Of a DNA stretch of 64,000 nt, positions 1 to 8,674 are shown one piece after another. The DNA lies in the NCBI RefSeq assembly GCF_020165985.1, contig NZ_JAIUKZ010000010.1:1-64000 (forward strand), given 5' to 3'. This DNA comes from Bacillus sp. RAR_GA_16. Lineage in GTDB: Bacteria > Bacillota > Bacilli > Bacillales > Guptibacillaceae. The notes below the pieces were generated by a model. That model worked only from the letters and a program-made list of their open reading frames with translations. It had not been told where the DNA came from and did not search any database. Position numbers and translations under genes: made by a program. Numbering within the stretch: the first letter of the stretch is position 1; each line of letters begins with the position of its first letter.

Positions 1-255
1 TTGTGCGATTAGTCCTGTAGCTATACCGTTTATCTCATAAGGTTTTTTCTTATCCTTTTCACACTGATCGACTTGAGTGTATGCAGCACAATGAAAAACG
101 ATATCAGGTTTTACTTCTCGAAAAAAAGTTGAGACTTGATCTTTATTCGTGATATCTAAGGTATGTTTTCCAAGGGCAATCACTTCGTTGCCGGGGAATT
201 TGTTACATAATGCACTACCCACTTGACCTTCTGCACCGGTAATGAGTATTCTCAA
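1..255 (-). CDS. rmlD: dTDP-4-dehydrorhamnose reductase, N-terminal part (cut by window edge)
   Basis: The last step of dTDP-L-rhamnose synthesis, an NADPH-dependent reduction in the cytoplasm. Only the first 85 codons are present; the frame stays open to base 1. The start is a TTG at 255 preceded by TGAGGAGG with about 6 bases spacing. Visible are the SDR nucleotide-binding turn ITGAEGQVG near the N terminus, DIT (about residues 33-35) and the RmlD-typical HCAAYTQVD stretch (about 56-64) with a following acidic/Lys segment. It follows rmlA and rmlB in the same direction, the same order as B. subtilis spsI-spsJ-spsK, so rmlC (spsL) is expected just past the left edge. Family call is secure; the spore role is inferred. 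Confidence 0.93.
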   Translation of the reverse strand, partial: MRILITGAEGQVGSALCNKFPGNEVIALGKHTLDITNKDQVSTFFREVKPDIVFHCAAYTQVDQCEKDKKKPYEINGIATGLIAQ

Positions 256-280
256 TTGATTTCCTCCTCATGAAAGAGGT

Positions 281-1231
281 TTAGCTGTTCTGACCTTGAA
301 CATACCAATCAATCGTTTCTGCCATTCCTTCTTCAAAAGAGACGAGAGGCTCCCAGCCAAGCTTGCTCAGCTTACTATAGTTAAGTGCGTATCTAAAATC
401 ATGACCTTGACGATCCTTTACAAACTCGATTAACTCTTCCTGACCTCCCATATAATTTAAAATAAAGTGAACAACTTCAAGATTCGTTCTTTCCTGATGA
501 CAGCCAATATTGTATACTTCGCCGACTTTCCCTGACAACATCACCTTTTTAATCGCTCGACAATGATCTTCGACATAAAGCCACTCGCGAATATTTAATC
601 CATCTCCATAAATAGGTATTTTTTTATTTAACGATATATGCTCAATAATTTTTGGGATAAGTTTTTCTTTATTTTGATATGGTCCATAATTATTTGAGCA
701 TCTTGTAATAATGACTGGAAGTTCATACGTGCGGTAGAAAGATTGAACTAGTAGGTCTGCACTTGCCTTTGTAGCTGAATAAGGGTTATTCGGTGACAGC
801 TTGGAAGTTTCTTTGAAAGGCTTTTTCTTCGAAGTTAAAGATCCGTATACCTCGTCTGTTGAGATTTGAATATACTTTTTGGCTTTCCCTTGTTTCACCA
901 AGTGGAGTAAATGTGAGACACCAATTACATTTGAACGAACAAAAGCATTAGCATCCTCGATACTTCGATCAACGTGCGTTTCAGCAGCAAAGTTGATGAC
1001 GACATCATAGGTAACATCAAATGCTTTTTCTAATTGTTCTATGTCAGCGATATCGATTTTCATAAATCGATAGTTCTTTCGATTTGACCATTCACTTACT
1101 ACGGTTGGATGTGCCGCATAAGTTAAGGCATCGATATTAGTGACATACCAATCAGTTGTCTCTAAAAGCAACCGAACAAAGTTCGACCCTATAAAACCCG
1201 CCCCTCCTGTCACAAGAACTTGTTTACTCAT
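281..1231 (-). CDS. rmlB: dTDP-glucose 4,6-dehydratase
   Basis: Converts dTDP-D-glucose to dTDP-4-keto-6-deoxy-D-glucose, step two of dTDP-rhamnose synthesis. The 316-aa protein has the Rossmann motif TGGAGFIG (residues 8-15), the dehydratase triad region STDEVYG (124-130) and catalytic YSATK (Tyr151, Lys155). The chosen ATG at 1231 has an AAAGGAG Shine-Dalgarno 8 bases upstream; an in-frame upstream extension of eight codons (to 1255) is possible but lacks such a site. It overlaps the end of rmlA by 8 bp and is followed by rmlD after 25 bp, so the three are translated as one unit. B. subtilis SpsJ is the likely functional equivalent. Confidence 0.95.
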   Translation of the reverse strand: MSKQVLVTGGAGFIGSNFVRLLLETTDWYVTNIDALTYAAHPTVVSEWSNRKNYRFMKIDIADIEQLEKAFDVTYDVVINFAAETHVDRSIEDANAFVRSNVIGVSHLLHLVKQGKAKKYIQISTDEVYGSLTSKKKPFKETSKLSPNNPYSATKASADLLVQSFYRTYELPVIITRCSNNYGPYQNKEKLIPKIIEHISLNKKIPIYGDGLNIREWLYVEDHCRAIKKVMLSGKVGEVYNIGCHQERTNLEVVHFILNYMGGQEELIEFVKDRQGHDFRYALNYSKLSKLGWEPLVSFEEGMAETIDWYVQGQNS

Positions 1232-1961
1232 GTTTAGACTCCTTTCGATCACCATTGATTAACTGATTGGCATAGTAAAGACTTTCATGAGTACCGGCAT
1301 CGATCCACCATCCGTTTAACATTTGATACCCTAGTTGCCCTTGTTTAATGAGTTGATTGTTTAGGTCCGTGATCTCTAATTCTCCTCGATGTGAAGGAAC
1401 CAGCTGCTCTATATAACGAAAAACACTAGGATCATAAAGATAGATCCCCGTCACACATAGATCAGATTTAGGATGAACGGGTTTTTCTTCAATGGCTTTA
1501 ATCTTGTCTGTTTTCCATTCAATTTCCGCAATTCCATATGCCCTTGGATTTGTTACCTTCTTTAAAAAGACATGAGCCACTTTTTGATCTTGATTAAAAT
1601 CACTTACTGCCTTTATTAACGAATCTTGAAATAAATTATCACCAAGTAAGACGATGAATTTAGAATCCCCTACAAACGATCTTGCTAAGGAAACTCCATG
1701 AGCAATTCCGAGTGGTTTATGCTGAATTTCATAGGTCACTTTTAGTCCTAGATCTTTCCCGTCTCCAATTAATTTGTCATAGAGAAGCCGGTCGTCTTCA
1801 TTGATGATTAATAGCACATTCTCTACATTCGCTTCCTTCAATTTCAAAAGTGACCAATATATCATCGGATACTTTCCTACGGGTAAGAAATGTTTGTTTA
1901 CGATTTTTGTAATTGGTGAAAGTCGAGTCCCGCTTCCTCCTGCCAATATTACTCCTTTCAA
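1224..1961 (-). CDS. rmlA: Glucose-1-phosphate thymidylyltransferase
   Basis: Makes dTDP-glucose from dTTP and glucose-1-phosphate, the entry step to dTDP-rhamnose. The nucleotidyltransferase signature GVILAGGSGTRLSPIT lies at the very N terminus, followed by KHFLPVGKYPMIYW; GDNLFQD (about residues 105-111) and EEKP (about 157-160) are the usual binding motifs. I chose TTG at 1961, giving a protein beginning MKGVILAGG of 245 aa, the normal family start; AAAGGA lies 11 bases upstream. A GTG at 1970 or TTG at 2000 would add an N-terminal tail with no family counterpart. At 245 residues it is of the short SpsI type. Located directly after galU. Confidence 0.93.
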   Translation of the reverse strand: MKGVILAGGSGTRLSPITKIVNKHFLPVGKYPMIYWSLLKLKEANVENVLLIINEDDRLLYDKLIGDGKDLGLKVTYEIQHKPLGIAHGVSLARSFVGDSKFIVLLGDNLFQDSLIKAVSDFNQDQKVAHVFLKKVTNPRAYGIAEIEWKTDKIKAIEEKPVHPKSDLCVTGIYLYDPSVFRYIEQLVPSHRGELEITDLNNQLIKQGQLGYQMLNGWWIDAGTHESLYYANQLINGDRKESKHE

Positions 1962-2000
1962 ACTAACCACAATCCTTTCGCTCCAAAACGTTTTAGGCAA

Positions 2001-2804
2001 TCAGCTTTCAAGTATTTTATTTACAAGAGAAATATACTCTTTTTCTTTCCCAATATCGTATCGTTCTGACAAGCATTCGCGAGCAAAACAGGTTTCTTCC
2101 TTCAATGAAGCGTTGATCGCATCGGTTAACTGAATTTCGCCTCCTCTTCCAGCTGTTAACCCTTCAAGATAACGAAAAATTGACGGATTAAAAATGTACC
2201 TTCCCGTTACAGCAAGATTTGAAGGGGGATGATGAACAGGCTTTTCAATAATGTCGGATAGTTGATAAACATAATCAGCCACTTCTTTTCCTTCTATGAC
2301 GCCATAATCTTTTAAATTCTGTTTCTCCACACTTTTGACACCAATGACATTCGTTCTTTTTTCTTTATATAATTCAAGCAATTCCTCAAGCGCCAGTTTA
2401 CCTTTTCCAATAAAAATATCATCAGGTAAAAGCACAGCTACAGGTTGATTGTTCGCAAAATGCTTCCCGTGTAAGATCGCATCACCCAGGCCTTTAGCAT
2501 AAGGCTGTCTGATATACTGAATGTGGACATTTGGTAATTTTGTTTTCTCTAACAAATGGATTTTGTTCATTTTCTTCAGAAAAGCTTCAAGTTCTAATGA
2601 CTCATCGAAATAGTCCATAATTAAATTCTTAGATCTGGAAACGACGATTAATATTTCTTCAATGCCTGCAGCAACGGCTTCCTCGACGACATATTGAATG
2701 GCTGGCTTTCCACCGATTGGAAACATCTCTTTAGGGATCACTTTTGTAATTGGCAGACTTCTCGTTCCATATCCAGCCGCCGGTATGATTGCCTTCTTAA
2801 TCAA
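2001..2804 (-). CDS. galU: UTP-glucose-1-phosphate uridylyltransferase
   Basis: Forms UDP-glucose from UTP and glucose-1-phosphate; the product can feed glycosyltransferases and the UDP-glucose dehydrogenase encoded at 13075. The signature KKAIIPAAGYGTRSLP and the motif PKEMFPIGGKPAIQY mark the GalU/GtaB nucleotidyltransferase family; length 267 aa is slightly short for the family (about 290). TTG at 2804 is preferred because AAGGGGGAG sits six bases before it; the ATG at 2822 has only a badly spaced GAAGG. First gene of a galU-rmlA-rmlB-rmlD run. A second housekeeping gtaB elsewhere in the genome is likely, so this may be a copy dedicated to the surface polysaccharide; that is inference. Confidence 0.9.
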   Translation of the reverse strand: MIKKAIIPAAGYGTRSLPITKVIPKEMFPIGGKPAIQYVVEEAVAAGIEEILIVVSRSKNLIMDYFDESLELEAFLKKMNKIHLLEKTKLPNVHIQYIRQPYAKGLGDAILHGKHFANNQPVAVLLPDDIFIGKGKLALEELLELYKEKRTNVIGVKSVEKQNLKDYGVIEGKEVADYVYQLSDIIEKPVHHPPSNLAVTGRYIFNPSIFRYLEGLTAGRGGEIQLTDAINASLKEETCFARECLSERYDIGKEKEYISLVNKILES

Positions 2805-2899
2805 GCCATTCTCCCCCTTCATCTTTCCTTCTAACTTATTCGAGAGAAATGATGACAGTAACTTGTACGCTCATAATCAGGCGGTTAAAACAGCCAACT

Positions 2900-2930
2900 A
2901 AAAAAAACGTCCGGTTAGGGCGTTTTTTTT
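2900..2930. terminator. Intrinsic terminator overlapping the end of the upstream glycosyltransferase gene
   Basis: ACGTCC and GGGCGT pair across a 5-base loop with A-runs and T-runs on both flanks, so it can act in both directions. The stop codon of the gene at 2915-3952 lies inside the loop. It separates the six-gene operon from galU. Confidence 0.8.
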
Positions 2931-3952
2931 AGTTGCATAACAGCGTCTTCCATCGCTTGAACACTTCGCTCCCAAGTCCATTTCGCCGCCTCTTCTTCTC
3001 CTTTTCTCGCTAATTCTTTTCGCAAATTAGGTTGATTTAAAAGCTTTAGAATATCTGAACAAAGTCGGTCTTCATAACGATACGAAATTAACGAATTAAT
3101 ACCATCGACACAATAATCAGCATTACCTCCATTATATGTGGTTACTAAAGCTGCACCACATTTCATTGCTTCAAGACTCGGAAGTGAAGCTGTGTCATAA
3201 GTCGAAGAATTCACAAAGATGTCCGATTGATTATAATAATACGCCAACTCTCGATCGTCTGCCGGTGTACGAAACGTATATAATCCTGAAGCTTTAATCG
3301 ATTGAAGTGCATGTGAAGCATATAATTCATTGGGTGGCGTAATTAAGGTTAACTGAACCTCTGGATTTTCTTTTCGCACATTCTTAAATTGATTCAACAA
3401 ATATTCTTGCTCTCGATGCCATGAAAACCCCCCCTCGGGCTTTCTAATGACAGCCGTTACGTTCGGTACTTTATTTTGTGAGCGTATATGTTGGTTGTAA
3501 AAATCTTTACTTATACCGACGGGGACGATTTTCCCTTTAATTCCATGATTAAGCTGAATTAAGTCACGATGCCACTTTGACAGCACCAAGAGATGGGGCG
3601 TGACGTGATAGCTTGGAAACGAAAGGTCTTGTTCAGGTAAAAAAGTAGGTTCATAACATAGACTCAATCGGATATGTTGACCTTTCTTATTTAAGAATGC
3701 TTTCTGTGCTTCATCGACTAGCTTATAATAATTCGAGACAATAACATCAGCTTCAGGAAAATCACTTTCCTTTAAATAATATGGATTTTGCGCACGTACT
3801 ACCTTTGCCTGAACTGGATATTCAATCACTCCTGAAGAAGGCATAAGGATAATCACTTCATGACCTCGATCGACTAATCCATTCGAAAGCTCAGCTAGCA
3901 TTCGCTGAGCACCGCCTTTGCAAAGAGTAAGGATCGGAAACGTAAATTTCAT
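2915..3952 (-). CDS. Glycosyltransferase family 4 protein
   Basis: A GT-B fold, retaining sugar transferase of 345 aa. The N-terminal acceptor domain carries the GGAQRML loop (about residues 13-19); the C-terminal donor domain contains DIFVNSSTYDTASLPSLEAM (about 238-257), a variant of the EX7E segment in which the first Glu position is not obvious, followed by KCGAALVTTYNGGNADY. Start ATG at 3952 has GGAGG five bases upstream and overlaps the stop of the previous gene by 4 bp (ATGA). Last gene of a six-gene minus-strand operon beginning at 8454. Donor and acceptor cannot be read from sequence; context points to a deoxy or acetamido sugar on a surface glycan. Confidence 0.88.
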   Translation of the reverse strand: MKFTFPILTLCKGGAQRMLAELSNGLVDRGHEVIILMPSSGVIEYPVQAKVVRAQNPYYLKESDFPEADVIVSNYYKLVDEAQKAFLNKKGQHIRLSLCYEPTFLPEQDLSFPSYHVTPHLLVLSKWHRDLIQLNHGIKGKIVPVGISKDFYNQHIRSQNKVPNVTAVIRKPEGGFSWHREQEYLLNQFKNVRKENPEVQLTLITPPNELYASHALQSIKASGLYTFRTPADDRELAYYYNQSDIFVNSSTYDTASLPSLEAMKCGAALVTTYNGGNADYCVDGINSLISYRYEDRLCSDILKLLNQPNLRKELARKGEEEAAKWTWERSVQAMEDAVMQLKKTP

Positions 3953-4665
3953 AACTTCCTCCGTTCCGCTTGAATAGCCATACTAAGCTTCGAGCGATGC
4001 TTTCGTCGAACGCTTGCTAGTTCCACTCGAATTGCCTCAGGAAATTTCTTTGTTCCCATCTCATTATGAACGCGATAGTAAACAAGACATTCGTCCAGAT
4101 AAGCAAAATGGTATCGTTCAGCAATTCGTACCCATAAATCGTAATCGTGTGTATAAGGCAGGGCTTCATCAAATCCATTTAACTCTCGTAATAGCTCCAT
4201 TTCTACCATAACGGTGCATCCATTAATCGCACAGCCTTTTTTTAAGTGTCTAAGAAAATCCAGTCGGCTTGGAAACGATACGCCGACCGAATCACTCGTA
4301 ATATCCCCATTGTGATCAATTAGTTTGTAAGAAGTATAGCCGATTAAGGCTTTGTTTTTTTCTAAAAATGCTAATTGCTTTTCAACTTTATCTTTTGCAT
4401 AGAGATCATCGGCACTAAGCCAGGTGAAATAATCACCTGTAGCTGCGTTGATCCCTATATTTAAAGCCCCTGCCGTCCCTTTGTTGCTCTGTTCAATATA
4501 ACGAATAGAATTGTAATAGGGAACAATTTTTTCAGCGAAAGTCGTGGAACCATCATTAACCACAATAACTTCAATATTGCGATACGTTTGCTCTAATGCA
4601 CTGTCAATGGCTTTATCGATGTATTCACAATTATAAAAAGGAATAATTATGGAGACTTTCTTCAA
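3949..4665 (-). CDS. Glycosyltransferase family 2 protein
   Basis: GT-A fold inverting transferase, 238 aa. The family hallmarks are visible in order: SIIIPFYNCEYIDKAI at the N terminus, VIVVNDGST (about residues 34-42), and SADDLY (about 79-84), the DxD-like metal/nucleotide-sugar site; GGFDE-type motif appears as LNGFDEALPYTHDYDLW (about 162-178), the acceptor-side ED/HD region. No membrane segments, so a soluble or peripheral enzyme. It overlaps both neighbours by 4 bp, indicating translational coupling. Substrate unknown. Belongs to the operon making a predicted 6-deoxy amino sugar, so it may transfer that sugar. Confidence 0.9.
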   Translation of the reverse strand: MKKVSIIIPFYNCEYIDKAIDSALEQTYRNIEVIVVNDGSTTFAEKIVPYYNSIRYIEQSNKGTAGALNIGINAATGDYFTWLSADDLYAKDKVEKQLAFLEKNKALIGYTSYKLIDHNGDITSDSVGVSFPSRLDFLRHLKKGCAINGCTVMVEMELLRELNGFDEALPYTHDYDLWVRIAERYHFAYLDECLVYYRVHNEMGTKKFPEAIRVELASVRRKHRSKLSMAIQAERRKL

Positions 4666-5558
4666 GTGTCATCCCCTCCTTCTTTTCTATAAATCTCTCT
4701 AAAATAATTTAATGTATCTTCTAAAGAAGTACGTATATCACATTCTCTTTCCCATCCAAGGTCCTTCAAAGCTAAACTTGTTAGTCGTTTGGGTTGGTCG
4801 TGCTGACTTTCAGTAAAATGAACTGTAAGCGGCACATTAGATAATTCCTGAAAAATACGTGAAATCTCTTCGAGTGAACGCATGGTTCCTGAAGTAATCT
4901 CGTATTCAAAGCCAGGTTTTCCTTTTTCTAAGATAAGATGATAGGCCCGTACGGCATCCCGAACATCAACAAAATCTCTTATGACTTGTTTATTTTGAAG
5001 GGTAAGAATGGCCTTATTATCGTTTGTGTTATTCTCAAGCTCGACAATTCTCTTTGCAATGATTGCACAAACGCCAGTCGATGCTCCCGGTCCAATCAAA
5101 TTAGTTGTTTTAACAAAGATTGTATTCCCTCCATAAAACTGTTGCCAGACTTGTATGAGTTCTCCCTGCAGTGACTTGCTATAACTATAAGGATGTGGAT
5201 ATACGTTTTCCGTTTGCAGTGCTGATCCGACTACTAATACCTTAGCTTTTGAAGCATATTTTTTCACGGCAGAAAGTAAATACAGTGTGGACATAAAGTT
5301 GCTCTGAATAGTAGCTACGGGAGATTCCCAGGACTTACCGACATGGTTCTGACCAGCTAAATGAAGGATGCTATCTGGTTTTGTAAGCTCAATCAAACGG
5401 TTAACATCTTCTTCATTTGTTAAATCGGCGTAGTAGCCGTTTTTTGATGTAACCTTTTTCCTTGTTACTTTAATAACGTCATAATCTTTAAAGTAGTTTA
5501 CAGCGTGTCTACCTGTATATCCATCAGCCCCTGTAATCAGAAGAGTAGGCTTACCCAT
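4662..5558 (-). CDS. NAD(P)-dependent sugar epimerase/reductase (extended SDR)
   Basis: An extended short-chain dehydrogenase of 298 aa with TGADGYTG (residues 8-15) for the dinucleotide, a downstream HLAGQNHVGKSW segment typical of GDP-mannose dehydratase / GDP-4-keto-6-deoxy-mannose reductase-like enzymes, and catalytic YSYSK (about residues 158-162 region; Tyr and Lys kept). The C-terminal half contains RDFVDVRDAVRAY, common in nucleotide-sugar SDRs. It probably reduces or epimerises a 4-keto sugar nucleotide, but the substrate is uncertain. Overlaps the preceding gene by 8 bp. It is an additional SDR beyond those needed for the UDP-GlcNAc branch, so it may make a second sugar. Confidence 0.82.
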   Translation of the reverse strand: MGKPTLLITGADGYTGRHAVNYFKDYDVIKVTRKKVTSKNGYYADLTNEEDVNRLIELTKPDSILHLAGQNHVGKSWESPVATIQSNFMSTLYLLSAVKKYASKAKVLVVGSALQTENVYPHPYSYSKSLQGELIQVWQQFYGGNTIFVKTTNLIGPGASTGVCAIIAKRIVELENNTNDNKAILTLQNKQVIRDFVDVRDAVRAYHLILEKGKPGFEYEITSGTMRSLEEISRIFQELSNVPLTVHFTESQHDQPKRLTSLALKDLGWERECDIRTSLEDTLNYFREIYRKEGGDDT

Positions 5559-6384
5559 TGTTGTTCATCCATTTTTTCAATTCGATTAGCATGTCACGAT
5601 AGGAGGGAACTGTATAATGAAAATCCTGCCGTGTATTTAGGATGGTACGATCTAGAAAAAATGGATTTGAAGGAACAATCGTAACATCTTTTTTCTCAAA
5701 TATTTCCTCCATCAATTTTAACAGCTCATATTTTGAAACTGTATTCTTTGAATGGAGATGAATGAGTCCTTCTACCTGTTCATCGATTAACTGGTTTATT
5801 ACCTTTGCTAGCTCTAGTGTTGTTACCCCATTCCAATAAACTCTTTGATATCCGGTTATTTCTCCTGTTTGACTCATAAACCATAGAAATAACCCAATGC
5901 CATCCTCTTTTAATTCTGGGCCAATAATAGAGGTTCGTATCGTTAAATGTGGTGCTTGAGTAATCTCCCCTATTGCTTTTGTACGTGCATAGACGCTTTC
6001 ACCATCTGGAGCATCTGACTCTGTATAACTCCCTTTCGTTCCGGAAAAAACGCAGTCAGTACTAATATGGATTACTTTTCCACGTCTTCGATTCATTAGT
6101 TTTACAAGCTGGTGTGGCAGTAGCGCATTTATTTGAAACGCCTTCTGCTCATGTTTTTCTGCATCCTCATTTAATACACCAATCGCATTAATCACTAAAT
6201 CCGGGACTATTTTGTCAATGAGCGTTTCTAACTCGCTTTTATTTAAAACATCAAGGTAGAACCCTTCTTGATCCAATGAATCCCTTGAAGTATAGAGAAT
6301 TTGATCTGATTTCCGTTGATCTTTAAGGTATTTAACGATCACGTGCCCCGCCATTCCTTTTCCACCGAGCACAAGAATTTTCAT
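5551..6384 (-). CDS. RmlD-like nucleotide-sugar 4-reductase
   Basis: An SDR of 277 aa with N-terminal ILVLGGKGMAGH, NAIGVLNEDAE (about residues 66-76), HISTDCVFSG and catalytic YARTK; these are the RmlD-type motifs. In UDP-L-FucNAc synthesis the equivalent enzyme (CapF/WbjC/FnlB) is about 370 aa with a C-terminal cupin domain; here the protein ends without a cupin, as in the WbvR-type reductases of UDP-L-QuiNAc synthesis. Its start overlaps the stop of the dehydratase gene by one base (TAATG), so these two are tightly coupled. Reduction of the 4-keto intermediate made by the 6384-7370 enzyme is the likely role; final sugar identity is inference. Confidence 0.82.
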   Translation of the reverse strand: MKILVLGGKGMAGHVIVKYLKDQRKSDQILYTSRDSLDQEGFYLDVLNKSELETLIDKIVPDLVINAIGVLNEDAEKHEQKAFQINALLPHQLVKLMNRRRGKVIHISTDCVFSGTKGSYTESDAPDGESVYARTKAIGEITQAPHLTIRTSIIGPELKEDGIGLFLWFMSQTGEITGYQRVYWNGVTTLELAKVINQLIDEQVEGLIHLHSKNTVSKYELLKLMEEIFEKKDVTIVPSNPFFLDRTILNTRQDFHYTVPSYRDMLIELKKWMNNNG

Positions 6385-7370
6385 TACATAAACCCACCTT
6401 TAATCAGCATTGCCTTTATTTCATCCTTTGTCATGAGATCTTCGCTTGAATTGTAGTTTGTTAACTTAACAGGTTTGAATGCTGAGTAATGATCTACTAA
6501 ACCTTTAATTTCGATTGACGGTAAAATAACAAAATATTCTTGGTCATAATAAACGGTTGTTTGACTTTCATATTCAGAGAATAAGATTTCATGGAGCTTT
6601 TCACCTGGTCGTATCCCCTGCTCCACAATCTTAACTCCCTGAACGCCGGATGCATCGATTAATACTTCAGCAAGGTCATAAATTTTGCATGTTGGCATCT
6701 TCATCACGAAGATTTCTCCTCCACGACTCTCATAGGTCGCTTTAAATAATAACTTTATCGCATCCTCTAGCGTTAAGAAAAAGCGGGTCATATCCGGATG
6801 CGTAATCCCAATCTCTTTATTTGATCGGATTTGATTATTAAAAACATGAATCACGCTTCCGTTTGTTCCTAAAACGTTCCCTCCACGGACACAAACAAAC
6901 GTGGTATCAGATTTCAACGTATTTGCATGGATAATTAAACGCTCCCCCATTGCTTTGGAAAAACCATAGAAATTGGAAGGATTGGCGGCTTTGTCTGTTG
7001 AGATATAAATCACTTTTTTTACTTTATTATCGATTGCGACACGTATTACATTTTGGGTGCCAATAACATTTGTATTTAAAGCTTCAATTGGTTGATCTTC
7101 ACAAACGGGAACGTGTTTTAACGCCGCGAGATGGAAAATATAGTCAACATCTTTACTCGCTTCCAGTAGTGCTTCTCGTTCTTTAATATCACCAATGACA
7201 AAAGTGAGCAGGGGATTCTGTTGAAACTTTCTCTTCATTTCAACCTGACTTGTTTCATTGCGAGAAAAGATCCTAATTTCAGCAGGAGATTTTTGCAACA
7301 GCTGCTTTACCAGCTCATTACCCCAGGACCCGGTCCCTCCAGTAACTAAAATGACTTTATTACGGAACAA
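6384..7370 (-). CDS. UDP-GlcNAc 4,6-dehydratase (CapD/WbjB/FnlA-like, short form)
   Basis: A soluble 328-aa SDR of the polysaccharide-biosynthesis CapD/FlaA1 group. Visible motifs are VTGGTGSWG (residues 9-17), HLAALKHVPVCEDQPIEA (about 85-102) which is diagnostic for this group, STDKAANPSNFYGFSK with the catalytic region, and RPGEKLHE (about 266-273). WbjB-type enzymes dehydrate UDP-GlcNAc at C4/C6 and epimerise C5 (and C3). Immediately next to it are a 4-reductase and a 2-epimerase, completing the three-enzyme set known for L-FucNAc and L-QuiNAc nucleotide sugars. The alternative, a PseB-like pseudaminic acid enzyme, fits less well because no PseC/PseI genes are present. Confidence 0.87.
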   Translation of the reverse strand: MFRNKVILVTGGTGSWGNELVKQLLQKSPAEIRIFSRNETSQVEMKRKFQQNPLLTFVIGDIKEREALLEASKDVDYIFHLAALKHVPVCEDQPIEALNTNVIGTQNVIRVAIDNKVKKVIYISTDKAANPSNFYGFSKAMGERLIIHANTLKSDTTFVCVRGGNVLGTNGSVIHVFNNQIRSNKEIGITHPDMTRFFLTLEDAIKLLFKATYESRGGEIFVMKMPTCKIYDLAEVLIDASGVQGVKIVEQGIRPGEKLHEILFSEYESQTTVYYDQEYFVILPSIEIKGLVDHYSAFKPVKLTNYNSSEDLMTKDEIKAMLIKGGFM

Positions 7371-8454
7371 TCTTCATTCCTCCTAATACAAATTTCACAA
7401 CTCGGTCTGATACATCAAGGTCATCATACCCTGTTGGAAAAGACCAATTCCGCGGACTATTGATCATGACATTTGTAGCTTCTTTTATTTGCTTAGCATT
7501 AAGTCCTGAAACAATGTTACTTCCACAAGAGATAGTTTCAGGTCTTTCAGTTGTCGTTCTAACTGTTACAGCTGGAATATGAAACAAGCAGCATTCTTCT
7601 TGAACCGTACCGCTATCCGTCAACACACAAAAAGCTGACTTCTCCAGTTGAATGAAATCAAAAAAACCAAATGGCTCATGTAATTCAACCAGGGAGTTTA
7701 ACTGATTCAATTGATCTGACGTTAGTTTTGACCTCGTTCTCGGGTGAATACTACAAATCATTCTTTTATTGTGCTGGTCCGCAATCATTGATAAGCCATT
7801 AAGGATCTCAGAAAGGTTCTTAGCATGATCTACATTCTCAGCCCGGTGTACCGTCACTAGAAAGTAATCTTGTTTTTGCAAGTTGAGCGAGTGAAGGATC
7901 TGACTACGCTCAATTTCTTCCTTATAATGTGTAAGTACCTCAAAGATCGGATTACCAGTTACATAGATACGGTTTGAAGGAAAACCTTCTCGTAGTAAGT
8001 TTTCCTTACTTTGAGCAGTATAAGGAAGGTTATAACTTGAAATCGCATCAATCACTTTACGATTTTTTTCCTCTGGTACATTTAAATCAAAACATCGATT
8101 CCCCGCTTCCATGTGAGTTACCGGGATATTGAGCCTTTCACCTAATAGGGCACAGAGGGCTGAATTCGTATCACCAAGAATTAAGATACGATCCGGACGA
8201 TGCTTCAACAAAATTTGTTCAACGTTTTTAAACATAATGGAAAGCTGTTCTCCAAAAGTAGATGTATTTCCATTCAACGTATAATCAGGTTTGCGAATTC
8301 CCATTTCTTTAAAGAAAACTTCTTTAAGTGAATGAGCAGAATTCTGGCCCGTATGAATGACAATATGCTCTTCAGCTAAACGATCAAGTTTATCAATAAT
8401 AAGACTTAGTCGAATAATTTCTGGACGCGTTCCAAGTATTGTCGTAACTTTCAT
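7360..8454 (-). CDS. wecB: UDP-N-acetylglucosamine 2-epimerase, non-hydrolysing
   Basis: A GT-B-like epimerase of 364 aa acting at C2 of a UDP-HexNAc. Motifs: TTILGTRPEIIR at the N terminus, HTGQN, LGDTNSAL (about residues 95-102), HMEAGNRCF (about 115-123), VTVHRAENVD (about 201-210) and DSGTVQEE (about 284-291), all standard for the WecB/MnaA family. I chose ATG at 8454 (start MKVTTILG) with GAGG six bases ahead; a TTG at 8520 would add 22 residues with no family match. First gene of the operon. Gene context suggests it works on the product of the dehydratase/reductase pair (WbvD/FnlC-like) instead of plain UDP-GlcNAc; this is inference. Confidence 0.9.
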   Translation of the reverse strand: MKVTTILGTRPEIIRLSLIIDKLDRLAEEHIVIHTGQNSAHSLKEVFFKEMGIRKPDYTLNGNTSTFGEQLSIMFKNVEQILLKHRPDRILILGDTNSALCALLGERLNIPVTHMEAGNRCFDLNVPEEKNRKVIDAISSYNLPYTAQSKENLLREGFPSNRIYVTGNPIFEVLTHYKEEIERSQILHSLNLQKQDYFLVTVHRAENVDHAKNLSEILNGLSMIADQHNKRMICSIHPRTRSKLTSDQLNQLNSLVELHEPFGFFDFIQLEKSAFCVLTDSGTVQEECCLFHIPAVTVRTTTERPETISCGSNIVSGLNAKQIKEATNVMINSPRNWSFPTGYDDLDVSDRVVKFVLGGMKIVP

Positions 8455-8597
8455 CTCTGACCTCATTTCTACAGGGTTTGGTTGTTCTAAATAATTTATG
8501 ATGATAGGAATAGGTTGCAAGGGACAATCTCCTAGTTTAGTGAAATGATTTTTTTTAGGTTATTAAAATGTTTTTGGGATTTCCCTCTCGTAAACAG

Positions 8598-8626
8598 AAA
8601 ACGAGTCCAATTTGGTCTCGTTTTTG
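8598..8626 (+). other. Terminator-like hairpin in the 5' leader of the plus-strand glycosyltransferase
   Basis: AAACGAGTCC pairs with GGTCTCGTTT (one mismatch) followed by TTTTT on the plus strand. No plus-strand gene ends upstream, so it is either an attenuator for the gene at 8675, a weak terminator for antisense transcription, or chance. Confidence 0.4.
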
Positions 8627-8674
8627 ATAGAAAAGAATACGTTATGAAGGAGATGTGAGAGGAGGCGAACTTAA

